This document shows, one piece after another, positions 53,250-61,836 of a stretch of DNA of 64,000 bases. A program made the position numbers and the translations under genes. Positions within the stretch are counted from its first letter, which is position 1. Each line of letters begins with the position of its first letter. Under the pieces are notes generated by a model. The model was not told where the DNA came from and did no database searches. It worked only from the letters and a program-made list of their open reading frames with translations. The DNA is from Cyclobacterium jeungdonense (GTDB lineage Bacteria; Bacteroidota; Bacteroidia; Cytophagales; Cyclobacteriaceae): NCBI RefSeq assembly GCF_010994275.1, contig NZ_WMCD01000001.1, forward strand, positions 186,001-250,000. Direction: 5' to 3'.

Positions 53250-54326
53250 ATGATCCCAGTAACCAAACCTTTTTTACCTCCCCGGGAGGAATACAATCGC
53301 TTCTTGGATGGCATCTGGGAAAGGAACTGGCTAACCAATAATGGGCCTCTTGTAAACGAACTGGAACTCCAGCTTAAAGAACATCTTGGTCTTGATCATT
53401 TGCTTTTTGTTTCGAATGGTACCATTGCCCTTCAGTTGGCAATTAAAGCCCTTGGCCTTAGAGGTGAAATTATTACCACTCCTTTTTCCTATGTGGCCAC
53501 AACCACCTCAATTATCTGGGAGGGGTGCACTCCGGTATTTGTTGATATTCTGGCTGACAGATTGACCATTGATCCCGATTTGATCGAAGCGGCGATTACT
53601 CCCAACACATCGGCGATTTTGGCGACTCATGTATACGGGATTCCGTGCGAGGTTGAACGGATACAGCAAATAGCAGATGCGCATGGACTGAAAGTAATCT
53701 ACGATGGGGCACATGCGTTTGGTGTACAAGTCAAAGGAAAATCCGTTTTTGAATACGGGGATATTTCCACCTGTAGTTTTCACGCGACCAAGCTCTTCCA
53801 TACTATTGAAGGAGGAGCTGTATTCACTAAAAATTCTGAACTTTTGAAAAAAATGGCATTTTTAAGAAACTTTGGTCATGACGGTTTTGACAATTTCAAT
53901 GGCATCGGAGTGAACGGCAAGAATTCAGAATTTCATGCAGCTATGGGTTTAGCCCTTTTTCCACATCTGGAGGCTATTCAGGAAAAGAAAAAGAAACAGT
54001 TTCATTTTTATTATGAGATTCTTACAGGGCTCAAGGTAGACTTTCCAAAAGTGGATCAAATTGAACAATACAATTACGCGTACTTTCCGATTGTCTTCCC
54101 GAATGAAGTACAGCTCAAAAAATCCATGCAGATGCTTGTGGATAATAGCATAGGTTCAAGGAGGTATTTTTATCCTGGGCTGAACAATTTGGATTATACC
54201 CAAGGCAACTGCCCGGTTTCTGATGGTATTTCCGAAAGGATCCTTTGTTTGCCTTTATACCATACGCTGACCATAGAGGAACAAAGAATGATTGCGAGAA
54301 TTTTGCTAAGGGTACAAAATAATTAA
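53250..54326 (+). CDS. DegT/DnrJ/EryC1 sugar aminotransferase, VioA-like
   Basis: A 358-residue PLP enzyme that puts an amino group on a dTDP-4-keto-6-deoxyhexose. The PLP Lys is Lys181 in CSFHATKLFHTIEGG, Asp152 in YDGAHAFG binds the ring nitrogen, and the N-terminus has IPVTKPFLPP and NWLTNNGPLVNELE. From memory these match VioA (dTDP-4-amino-4,6-dideoxyglucose forming) better than WecE or FdtB, but the stereochemistry cannot be proven by eye. The GTG-starting sugar N-acyltransferase gene follows after 3 bases, as vioB follows vioA in Escherichia coli O7. The RmlA/RmlB enzymes that would make the substrate are not in the window. Confidence 0.85.
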   Translation: MIPVTKPFLPPREEYNRFLDGIWERNWLTNNGPLVNELELQLKEHLGLDHLLFVSNGTIALQLAIKALGLRGEIITTPFSYVATTTSIIWEGCTPVFVDILADRLTIDPDLIEAAITPNTSAILATHVYGIPCEVERIQQIADAHGLKVIYDGAHAFGVQVKGKSVFEYGDISTCSFHATKLFHTIEGGAVFTKNSELLKKMAFLRNFGHDGFDNFNGIGVNGKNSEFHAAMGLALFPHLEAIQEKKKKQFHFYYEILTGLKVDFPKVDQIEQYNYAYFPIVFPNEVQLKKSMQMLVDNSIGSRRYFYPGLNNLDYTQGNCPVSDGISERILCLPLYHTLTIEEQRMIARILLRVQNN

Positions 54327-54329
54327 AAG

Positions 54330-54950
54330 GTGGTAATAGCAGGCGCGGGTGGACATGCAATGGAGGTTTTGGATATTTTAATTTCCAAAAATCAGGCGGG
54401 TGAAATTGTGTTTTTTGATGAATTCAGAAACCAAAGGTATTTTGAAGGCAAGTATCCAATTTTAAAAACGGAAAAAGAATTGAAGCACCACTTTTTACAG
54501 GATCCAAGATTTATTCTTGGCACTGGAAATCCAAAAACAAGGAAAAAGTTTTATGAAAGGTTTAGTGATTTAGGAGGAAATACCATTGTTTTAAGAGGTA
54601 ATGGAAATTTATGTAGTGATACAGCGAGCATTGAAACAGCAGACATTATGAATTTATGTTTCGTTGGTCCCAAAGTCCAAATAGGGAGAGGCACATTGAT
54701 CAATTGCGGGGCTCTGGTCCATCATGAAGTGAGTGTTGGTGAGTTTTGTGAGATCGCTCCTAGGGCAGTATTGCTTGGCAAAGTGAAGCTGGGCGATTTT
54801 GTTATGGTCGGTTCGAATGCGACTATTCTTCCAAATGTAAAAATAGGCAATCATGTATTTATTGGAGCCGGAGCAGTTATCCATAAAGATGTTCCTGATA
54901 ACGTTACTATTGCAGGGGTTCCCGGAAAAATAATTAAATTCAGTGAATAA
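54330..54950 (+). CDS. Sugar N-acyltransferase with PglD-like N-terminus, VioB/NeuD-like
   Basis: A 206-residue acetyltransferase. The N-terminal nucleotide-sugar domain starts with MVIAGAGGHAMEVLDIL, and from about residue 95 hexapeptide repeats form a left-handed helix: GRGTLINCGALVHHEVSVGE, FCEIAPRAVLLGKVKLGD, FVMVGSNATILPNVKIGN, HVFIGAGAVIHKDV and TIAGVPGKII. The His in the LVHHEVSVG part is the general base of the family. It should acetylate the 4-amino group of the dTDP sugar from the upstream aminotransferase. The start is GTG, with AAAAGG just before it. Its last 8 bases overlap the permease start. Confidence 0.85.
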   Translation: MVIAGAGGHAMEVLDILISKNQAGEIVFFDEFRNQRYFEGKYPILKTEKELKHHFLQDPRFILGTGNPKTRKKFYERFSDLGGNTIVLRGNGNLCSDTASIETADIMNLCFVGPKVQIGRGTLINCGALVHHEVSVGEFCEIAPRAVLLGKVKLGDFVMVGSNATILPNVKIGNHVFIGAGAVIHKDVPDNVTIAGVPGKIIKFSE

Positions 54951-55758
54951 GATAATAATTGAACCTTCAAAAGGCTGGAAGGTGGTTGATGTTGGTGAAT
55001 TATGGAGATACAAAGATCTGTTATATTTTCTGACTGTTAGAGGAATTAAAGCAAGGTATGCGCAATCTGTATTGGGGGTGGGTTGGGCCATTATTCAACC
55101 TTTATTTACCACTTTAGTATTTACAGTGGTTTTTGGCGGTTTGGCCAAAGTGGATTCTGATGGTATGCCTTATATTTTATTTTCCTATTTGGCCTTATGG
55201 CCTTGGAATTATTTTTCGGGTACCCTGTCGGAATCTGCTAATAGCCTTGTCGCTAATGCGGGGATGATTACCAAAGTCTATTTTCCCCGATTGATTTTGC
55301 CTTTGGCTGCCATCTTTTCCAAGCTCTTGGATTTCATCATATCCTTTATTGTGCTTCTGGGACTATTGATCTATTTTAAAGTCATGCCGGGATGGAACCT
55401 GGCTTTTTTGCCCTTACTCTTGGTGCAACTGCTGATGGCTTCCTTAGGAATTGGAATGATACTTTCGGCAATGGCGGTTCAATACAGGGATGTGAAATAT
55501 GCCCTGACGTTTTTGGTGCAGTTGTTACTTTATCTGGCACCTGTGGTGTACAGTACCACCGCGGTTCCCGAACACTGGCAGTTTGTCTATTCACTCAATC
55601 CCATGGTGGGGGTGATAGAAGGCATTCGTGCGATGTTCCTTGACCGGCCCATGCCTTGGGAGTGGATTTGGCCTGGGGCGATTGTGGCTGTGACAGTGTT
55701 TGTTTTTGGTCTTTTTTACTTCCGCCGAATGGAGAAAGTCTTTGCCGACGTCGCATAA
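54943..55758 (+). CDS. wzm: ABC transporter permease for polysaccharide export
   Basis: A 271-residue inner-membrane protein of the ABC-2 family with about six membrane helices. The cytosolic N-terminus (SKGWKVVDVGELWRYKDLLYFL) is the usual gate helix of Wzm proteins, and VLGVGWAIIQPLFTTLVFTV is the first helix. SYLALWPWNYFSGTLSES and LNPMVGVIEGIRAMFLDRP are further family landmarks. It would export an undecaprenyl-linked O-antigen or capsule chain together with Wzt. It starts at GTG within the end of the acyltransferase gene, and the ATPase gene follows 44 bases later. This shows that the cluster uses the ABC-dependent route rather than Wzx/Wzy. Confidence 0.93.
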   Translation: MNKIIIEPSKGWKVVDVGELWRYKDLLYFLTVRGIKARYAQSVLGVGWAIIQPLFTTLVFTVVFGGLAKVDSDGMPYILFSYLALWPWNYFSGTLSESANSLVANAGMITKVYFPRLILPLAAIFSKLLDFIISFIVLLGLLIYFKVMPGWNLAFLPLLLVQLLMASLGIGMILSAMAVQYRDVKYALTFLVQLLLYLAPVVYSTTAVPEHWQFVYSLNPMVGVIEGIRAMFLDRPMPWEWIWPGAIVAVTVFVFGLFYFRRMEKVFADVA

Positions 55759-55802
55759 AACACAATTTATTATTCAGCCTTCTAACTTCATCTTTTTAAT
55801 TA

Positions 55803-57041
55803 ATGTCAAATACGATTATCAAAGTAGAAAATCTCTCCAAGCGCTATCGAATTGGCCTGCAAGAAAAAAAGGCGGATACCTTTGCCCAGCAGCTCTGGAA
55901 TAATTTCAAAGCACCAATAGAGAACTTTAAGCGCATTAAGAGTTTGGGTAAATTTGAAGATGAAAGTGAATCTATCCATTGGGCATTAAAAGATGTTAGT
56001 TTTGAGGTCAAGCAGGGAGAAGTATTGGGGATTATTGGTAAGAATGGGGCGGGTAAATCTACTTTGCTTAAAATCCTATCAAAAATCACCGAACCTACTT
56101 CTGGTCGAATAGAACTGAATGGCAGAGTAGCGGCACTTTTGGAAGTGGGTACTGGGTTTCATCCTGAATTAACTGGCCGCGAAAACATCTATATGAACGG
56201 TACCATTCTCGGGATGACCAAAAAGGAGATTGACCGCAAATTGGATGAAATTATAGACTTCTCTGGGGTGGAGAAGTATGTGGATACGCCCGTCAAATTC
56301 TATTCTTCTGGGATGAGAGTGAGGTTGGGGTTTTCAGTTGCCGCCCATTTAGAACCGGAGATATTGATTATTGACGAAGTGTTGGCGGTAGGTGATTATG
56401 AATTCCAGCAGAAATGTTTAGGTAAAATGGAGGATGTGAGTCAGAAGGACGGTAGGACGGTTTTATTTGTTAGCCATAATATGAGTGCGGTAAAAAAATT
56501 ATGTACTAATGCATTAATTCTTAAAAATGGATTATTAAATGAAAATGGGATAACTAATCATGTTGTTAAAAAGTATTTAAACGAATATAGGAAAACTACT
56601 CGGGAAATAATTTTTTCAGATGCTTACATGAATGACTTTATTCAGCCACTGAAATTATTTTTAGAAAGTGAAGAAGATATAATAACGGTTAACGATCCAT
56701 TCAATATCTGTTTTGAATTCGTAAATATCTGTTCTGACTCTATGATAAATTTAAGTTTAGTGATTTCTACTCAAGATGATATTGTTGTTTTTAATTCAAT
56801 TTCTAACTCAGTTTTGTTAAGTGAAGGTAAAGCAAAATTCAAATGTCAGGTACCCAGCAACCTTCTTAACAATCAAATCTATACTTTAAGACTTTTAGTT
56901 GTTAAAGATCTTCGTACACCTCTATTAGATATTTCAGAGGTTATGAATTTTGAAATTGTAGATGGGCAGAGAAATATAGACTGGTTTGGAGAATGGTTAG
57001 GTATAATTAGACCCAATCTTGAGTGGAAAATATTTAACTAA
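55803..57041 (+). CDS. wzt: ABC transporter ATPase with C-terminal Wzt domain, mosaic composition
   Basis: A 412-residue ATPase. Walker A is GKNGAGKS (79-86), the signature is YSSGMRVRLGFS near 167, Walker B is ILIIDEVLAVGD (188-198), and the switch His is His225. After about residue 235 comes a beta-rich Wzt_C-type domain that in relatives binds the modified glycan end and sets export specificity. The DNA changes composition at this border (near 56490): the ATPase half is of moderate GC while the C-terminal half is AT-rich, as are the genes after it. This fits an exchange of the specificity domain together with the downstream genes. ATG start. Confidence 0.93.
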   Translation: MSNTIIKVENLSKRYRIGLQEKKADTFAQQLWNNFKAPIENFKRIKSLGKFEDESESIHWALKDVSFEVKQGEVLGIIGKNGAGKSTLLKILSKITEPTSGRIELNGRVAALLEVGTGFHPELTGRENIYMNGTILGMTKKEIDRKLDEIIDFSGVEKYVDTPVKFYSSGMRVRLGFSVAAHLEPEILIIDEVLAVGDYEFQQKCLGKMEDVSQKDGRTVLFVSHNMSAVKKLCTNALILKNGLLNENGITNHVVKKYLNEYRKTTREIIFSDAYMNDFIQPLKLFLESEEDIITVNDPFNICFEFVNICSDSMINLSLVISTQDDIVVFNSISNSVLLSEGKAKFKCQVPSNLLNNQIYTLRLLVVKDLRTPLLDISEVMNFEIVDGQRNIDWFGEWLGIIRPNLEWKIFN

Positions 57042-57048
57042 AAGTAAC

Positions 57049-57846
57049 ATGAGAATCAAAAATAAAATAAAATCAATATTAAATTATAAGCTCTTAAGGT
57101 TTTCAAAAAAGCTTTTTTATAATTATCAATGCCCAGTTTGTGAAAATTATATTAGATATTTTATTCCTTTACCTAAAGAATACTACGAAAAAGAAGTTAA
57201 ATACAATTTCAGGTATAAGTTGGATCAACTAGAAACACTCAATCATTCTAAATACAGATGTCCTATATGTTATTGTAATGATAGAGATAGAATGTATACA
57301 CTTTATTTAAAGCGTTTTTTTAAATCGTTTGGAAATAGAGTATTTAAACTTGTGGATTTCGGCCCTTCAATGGGATTTTCAAAATGGTTAAAAGACCAAA
57401 AAAATATTGACTATAGATCAGCAGATTTATTTAAGGAAGATGTAGATGATAAAGTGGATATTTCTGACATGAAATTGTATCGAGAGGGTCAATTCGATAT
57501 ATTTATCTGTTCTCATATTCTGGAACATGTTATTGATCCTAAAAAAGCTCTCGATGAATTATATAGGATTACATCGAAGGGTGGGTGGGGTATTATCATG
57601 GTTCCAATGGTTATAGGTTTGAATAAAACCCAAGAGGATCCTTCGTATAATACTGATGAAGAAAGGTGGAAGTATTATTTCCAAAATGATCACTTGAGGT
57701 TATTTGGAAAAGTTGACTTTTTAAAAAATATTCAACAAGCTGGATTTAGTGTAAATCAGTTAGGTATTGACTTTTTTGGTGAAAAGAGATTTAGGATTTC
57801 TGCAATTTCTAAATCTAGTGTTTTATACATTGCGACAAAAAAATAA
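57049..57846 (+). CDS. SAM-dependent methyltransferase with zinc-ribbon segment
   Basis: A 265-residue protein. Residues about 24-75 hold two cysteine clusters (CPVCENYIRYF and YRCPICYCNDRDRM) that may bind zinc, and the class I methyltransferase core follows: FKLVDFGPSMGFSKWL, FDIFICSHILEHVIDP, and ALDELYRITSKGGWGIIMVPM. This layout is common for methyltransferases in polysaccharide clusters, which cap or decorate the chain. In ABC-dependent O-antigen systems a terminal methyl group may be recognised by Wzt, so a link to the adjacent wzt is plausible. ATG 57049 is preferred to the TTG at 57019 inside wzt. Very AT-rich: the line 57061-57120 has 9 G/C of 60. Confidence 0.82.
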   Translation: MRIKNKIKSILNYKLLRFSKKLFYNYQCPVCENYIRYFIPLPKEYYEKEVKYNFRYKLDQLETLNHSKYRCPICYCNDRDRMYTLYLKRFFKSFGNRVFKLVDFGPSMGFSKWLKDQKNIDYRSADLFKEDVDDKVDISDMKLYREGQFDIFICSHILEHVIDPKKALDELYRITSKGGWGIIMVPMVIGLNKTQEDPSYNTDEERWKYYFQNDHLRLFGKVDFLKNIQQAGFSVNQLGIDFFGEKRFRISAISKSSVLYIATKK

Positions 57847-57847
57847 T

Positions 57848-59020
57848 TTGAGATCAATTTTTTTCATAATTATTTCCTTTTTTCGTCTTGCCAACGAGTT
57901 ATTTTTAAATGGAAGAAAAAATATCCATTTGGTAGAAGATGAAAAATTTATTGATTTTGCTATTAGGGAATTTAACGAAGCAGATGAGGAAAGCCATTTA
58001 TTTTTAATTGTAGGTGCAGATCAAAAACTACAATTTATTAAATCATCTAAGGTACTTATACTTCATCCTAGGTTATTTTGGTATTTAGTTCCTTTTGCTA
58101 AAGGACATGTGAAAAGTATTTTTTTCCATAGTCTACCAAGCAAATTTTATAAAAATATTGTACTTAGAATACCTAGTGGAATCCCCATTTTTTGGATAAG
58201 TTGGGGCTTTGATTTGATTGATGTTTTTGGAGATATCAATAACTATTTAAAGCCAAAGACAAAAAAAATTTTACCGGCAAAAAAAATTAATTTTTCAAAA
58301 AAAAATATAGTCTCTCCCTATTTTCAAGCGTTCAAAAATTTGCCCAACATCACTTCTATGGTGTGTAGGATTAATTTCATCACTACTGTCATAGAAGAGG
58401 AAAAGAAAATCATTGATTTAGAACAATTTCCAATAACTCCAAAATGGATTCCGTGGAATTATTTTACTATGGAACAGGATGTGATCAAGGGATTTGAAGA
58501 CAAGGTCGTATTTGGAAATAATTTGTTGCTCGGAAACAGTGGTAATTTCTGGAACAATCATTTGGATGCTTTTGATGATCTTAAGGAATTCCAAATTGAT
58601 TTTGATAGAGTGATCTGTCCTTTGAGTTATGGTGATCAAAATTATCGAAAACTAATACAACTGGAAGGAGAATTTATTTTCGGCGAAAAATTTGTAGCCA
58701 TGAATAATTTTTTGGCGTACCCAGATTATGTCAAACAATTGCTTTCCTGTTCATATGTTTTTATAAATAGTCTTAGACAGCTAGGACTTGGTAATCTACT
58801 ATTATTGCTTTATTTGGGATCAAAAGTGATTTTGGATGAATCTAATCCTGTTTTCAACTTTTTTATAAAGAATGAAATTCGTGTTTTCAGTGTTCAAGAG
58901 GCAAAGTCTGAAAGACATGAGAATATCGACCTCGACAAGACGAGATTCAATTTGATAAGAATATGGGGAAAGGATGCAATCAGATCCAAAACCAAACAAT
59001 TAATAGAATTGATAGGCTAA
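57848..59020 (+). CDS. GT56 (WecF-like) 4-acetamido-4,6-dideoxyhexose transferase
   Basis: About 390 residues. The signature of TDP-Fuc4NAc:lipid II transferases is visible: LLLGNSGNFWNNHLDAFD in the middle, CPLSYGDQNYRKLIQ, and SYVFINSLRQLGLGNLLLLLY near the C-terminus. IFWISWGFDLID is another family element. WecF adds Fuc4NAc to the lipid-linked chain in enterobacterial common antigen; here the donor may be the dTDP-Qui4NAc or Fuc4NAc type sugar made by the aminotransferase and acyltransferase upstream. The start is uncertain: TTG at 57848, right after the methyltransferase stop, is favoured over an upstream TTG at 57767 that lies inside that gene. Confidence 0.82.
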   Translation: MRSIFFIIISFFRLANELFLNGRKNIHLVEDEKFIDFAIREFNEADEESHLFLIVGADQKLQFIKSSKVLILHPRLFWYLVPFAKGHVKSIFFHSLPSKFYKNIVLRIPSGIPIFWISWGFDLIDVFGDINNYLKPKTKKILPAKKINFSKKNIVSPYFQAFKNLPNITSMVCRINFITTVIEEEKKIIDLEQFPITPKWIPWNYFTMEQDVIKGFEDKVVFGNNLLLGNSGNFWNNHLDAFDDLKEFQIDFDRVICPLSYGDQNYRKLIQLEGEFIFGEKFVAMNNFLAYPDYVKQLLSCSYVFINSLRQLGLGNLLLLLYLGSKVILDESNPVFNFFIKNEIRVFSVQEAKSERHENIDLDKTRFNLIRIWGKDAIRSKTKQLIELIG

Positions 59021-59024
59021 GTTA

Positions 59025-59933
59025 ATGACTCCATTAGTCTCCATTCTTATCCCTAACTACAACAAGTCACCCTATCTCAAGAAAACTTTAGATTCGGTAC
59101 TTGCCCAGACTTATGCCAAATGGGAATGTATCATTGTAGATGACCATAGTACGGATAATTCCTGGGAGATTTTAGAGGAGTATGTTTCAAATGACTCTAG
59201 GTTTAGAATTTTTAGAAGACCGAAGAATAGGATACAGGGAGGAAATGCGGCAAGAAATTGTTCAATTGAATGGGCAAAAGGAGAATTTGTAGCCTTTCTG
59301 GATTCAGATGATATATGGCAACCAAAAAGACTTGAACTAGCTATTAGTTTTTTAAGATCCCATAATTTTAAATCAATATATAGCGGAGCCATTGTTGTGA
59401 GACCCAATTTGATTGAAAAATTACCATCAAGGGATATTAGAGATGGCGAATCAGTCTTTGACTTTATTTTAAGTGATGGTGTGTTTTGTCCAACTCCCTC
59501 CCTAGTAATGAAAAGTGAGCTAGCTAAAAAGGTTATGTTTGATGAGAATTTGATGAGACATCAAGATTATGATTTTTTTATAAGAGCTCATATGGTTAGT
59601 CCTTGGAAATATTTTGAAAATTATGATGTTCGAGTCAATTGGACTAGAGCTGATTTAAAAAAAATTAATTATTATAATTGTATACCTTTTTATGAAAAGC
59701 ATTGGGAGAAGAGTGCCAACAAAGCGATAAGATATAAATATATTGTTAGAATTACGTCTTCATCGATCAGAGAATCTTCCCAATATTACATAGCAGCCTA
59801 CTTTAAAAAGATTTTGAACAAGGAAGGGTATACATTTTTATTTCAGGAATATATTTTATTTTATTTCCCTCACTTGTTTTTCGTGCTTTCAAAGATTAAG
59901 TGGGTTTTTCGTGGTGTTTTTTACAATAAGTGA
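59025..59933 (+). CDS. GT2 glycosyltransferase
   Basis: A 302-residue GT-A enzyme. It begins with TPLVSILIPNYNKSPYLKKT, continues with ECIIVDDHSTDNSWEIL and NAARNCSIEWAKGEFVAFLD, and has the metal motif LDSDD followed by IWQPKRLE. ATG start 4 bases after the previous stop. The C-terminus is basic and aromatic-rich and may touch the membrane. It should add one sugar to the chain; donor and linkage are unknown. Confidence 0.9.
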   Translation: MTPLVSILIPNYNKSPYLKKTLDSVLAQTYAKWECIIVDDHSTDNSWEILEEYVSNDSRFRIFRRPKNRIQGGNAARNCSIEWAKGEFVAFLDSDDIWQPKRLELAISFLRSHNFKSIYSGAIVVRPNLIEKLPSRDIRDGESVFDFILSDGVFCPTPSLVMKSELAKKVMFDENLMRHQDYDFFIRAHMVSPWKYFENYDVRVNWTRADLKKINYYNCIPFYEKHWEKSANKAIRYKYIVRITSSSIRESSQYYIAAYFKKILNKEGYTFLFQEYILFYFPHLFFVLSKIKWVFRGVFYNK

Positions 59934-59973
59934 TTTTTTTTTATTAATTTAACAACAGAATTGATTTATAGAA

Positions 59974-60897
59974 ATGATTAGGATAAAATCAAATTATGAG
60001 CATATAATTTCTGCTTTTAATTCCTCAAATGATAAATTGATTTTATTATCGAATTATTTCACTTCCAAGAGGGACCCTATGAGAGCACTTCAGCAAGCTG
60101 AAGATAACTTCGACTATTTTAAGAATTGGTATGAAAGCGTTGATGAATTAGGCTTATGGGGTATAATTTTTTGTGATTCGATTTCAGAAGAGTTTAAGTT
60201 GAAATATCAAACGGATAAAATTTTATTTGTCAGGTGTGAATTGGGACCTCATTCGTTGAATGATGAGCGATTTTTTATTTTTAATGAATTTGTACAAAGT
60301 TTGAAGTCAGAAGCCTATGTTGTCTCTACTGATATCAATGATGTGATCATAAACAAGAACCCTTTAAAATTATTTGAATCTAATCCTGAAAAATTGTTAA
60401 TTGGAAGAGGAATTAGAAAGACCTGGAAAGATGGGATATGGGTGCTATATGCTTTAAGATCTTTTAGCAGAAAATTCAATAAGAAATTACCAGTTAGTTT
60501 TTTTAATTACCCCGTATTTACCCCCGGTACTATTGGAGGAAATAAAGAATTGATGCAAAAAATATATCAACAAATGACATCTCTTTTTTCCGAGCTTGGA
60601 GATGACGGAAATTACGATATGCAGGTATTCAATTACCTTATGAAAGAGTACTATTATCCACAAAGGTCTATTTGGGATGGTATTATTCCTTTTTGGTTAG
60701 CAAATTGGTATTATTATGTAGTTTATAGAATTTCCCGGAAGCTTGAAAAGGGATATAAAGCACACAAATATGATGTGGTATCTTCGGAAGAAAGCATTTG
60801 CACTAATAATTTGATATATGCTGGTTTTCCTTTTGTAAGTGTTGTCGGGAAATATGAAAAAAAAGGTGTGTCTGAAGCCTATTTGATTCATAAATAA
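59974..60897 (+). CDS. Unassigned protein, possible GT-A type glycosyltransferase
   Basis: A 307-residue protein not firmly recognised. KLILLSNYFTSKRDPMRALQ at the start and ELGPHSLNDERFFIFNEFV are followed by AYVVSTDINDVIINKNPLKLF, which has the DxxD-type acidic pair and NPLxLF pattern of some GT-A glycosyltransferases (as in plant and algal nucleotide-diphospho-sugar transferases). The middle, FFNYPVFTPGTIGGNKELM, looks like the acceptor side of such enzymes. It lies between GT2 genes in the AT-rich part, which supports a glycosyltransferase role. Confidence 0.5.
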   Translation: MIRIKSNYEHIISAFNSSNDKLILLSNYFTSKRDPMRALQQAEDNFDYFKNWYESVDELGLWGIIFCDSISEEFKLKYQTDKILFVRCELGPHSLNDERFFIFNEFVQSLKSEAYVVSTDINDVIINKNPLKLFESNPEKLLIGRGIRKTWKDGIWVLYALRSFSRKFNKKLPVSFFNYPVFTPGTIGGNKELMQKIYQQMTSLFSELGDDGNYDMQVFNYLMKEYYYPQRSIWDGIIPFWLANWYYYVVYRISRKLEKGYKAHKYDVVSSEESICTNNLIYAGFPFVSVVGKYEKKGVSEAYLIHK

Positions 60898-60930
60898 AAA
60901 ACAAACCTTCTTACAAGAATCTTAAAATCC

Positions 60931-61836
60931 ATGAATATGGAAGAAAGTTCTAAAATAGATGTTTCAATTTGTGTGATCACTTATAATCAGGAAGCTTACA
61001 TACTTGATACACTAAAAGGAATTTTTGATCAAAAGGGTAATTTTAATACCGAGTTAATTATCTCTGATGATTGTTCTACTGATAATACTCTAAGTACGAT
61101 TAATATATTTTTAAAAGAGGAAACCAAACCAAACATTAAAGTTGAAGTAATTTCACATCATAAAAATCAAGGAGCAACCAGAAATTTCTTCAAAACGTTA
61201 AATAGAGCAAGTGGTGAATACATTGCAATTTGTGAGGGAGATGATTATTGGATAGATAGTACAAAACTGATAAAGCAAATTGAGATTTTAGAGAAAAATG
61301 CCGATTGTAGTTTTTGCTTTCATAAGGCCAAAGTTCTTAAAAACGGACAATTTGAGCAGGTTACCTACCCTACATTTTTTTTCAAAGAACGTTTGAATGT
61401 AAATGATTTTTTTTTATTAGATTCAATCCCTACCTGTTCGGTTTTTTTCAGAAAGACTAATCTTAGGTCATTTAAAAAAATTAAAAATTCCCATGGTGAT
61501 TTTTTGCTTTTTTGCAAACTTTTAGAATTGGGTAAAGCCTATTATTTGAATGAGGTAATGGCGGTTTACAGAAAACACCTAGGAGGCATTAGTTTTCACT
61601 TTTCATCAGAGAAATATCTTAATAATAGGATAACTGAATTAAAAGGAGAAGTTAAATTTTTTGAAAATGATCAGATTTTAAAGCAGATTAATATTTCCAG
61701 AATGAGATTAAAGTACAAATTTTTCAAAAATTTTGGTAAAAACCAAACTTTCAAAATGAGATTTATTTTGATTCTTGATTTATTGACAAATAAATACTTT
61801 ATCTCTTATTATTTTAAAAATAAATTTAACTTATGA
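60931..61836 (+). CDS. GT2 glycosyltransferase
   Basis: A 301-residue GT-A enzyme. Landmarks: DVSICVITYNQEAYILDTL, LIISDDCSTDNTLSTI, the acceptor-side motif YIAICEGDDYWIDSTKLIKQ, and a C-terminal part with AVYRKHLGGISF. The CEGDDYW form is typical of capsule and lipopolysaccharide glycosyltransferases. It overlaps the next gene by 4 bases (ATGA), so translation is coupled. The starting ATG at 60931 may be replaced by the second Met two codons later. Confidence 0.9.
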   Translation: MNMEESSKIDVSICVITYNQEAYILDTLKGIFDQKGNFNTELIISDDCSTDNTLSTINIFLKEETKPNIKVEVISHHKNQGATRNFFKTLNRASGEYIAICEGDDYWIDSTKLIKQIEILEKNADCSFCFHKAKVLKNGQFEQVTYPTFFFKERLNVNDFFLLDSIPTCSVFFRKTNLRSFKKIKNSHGDFLLFCKLLELGKAYYLNEVMAVYRKHLGGISFHFSSEKYLNNRITELKGEVKFFENDQILKQINISRMRLKYKFFKNFGKNQTFKMRFILILDLLTNKYFISYYFKNKFNL

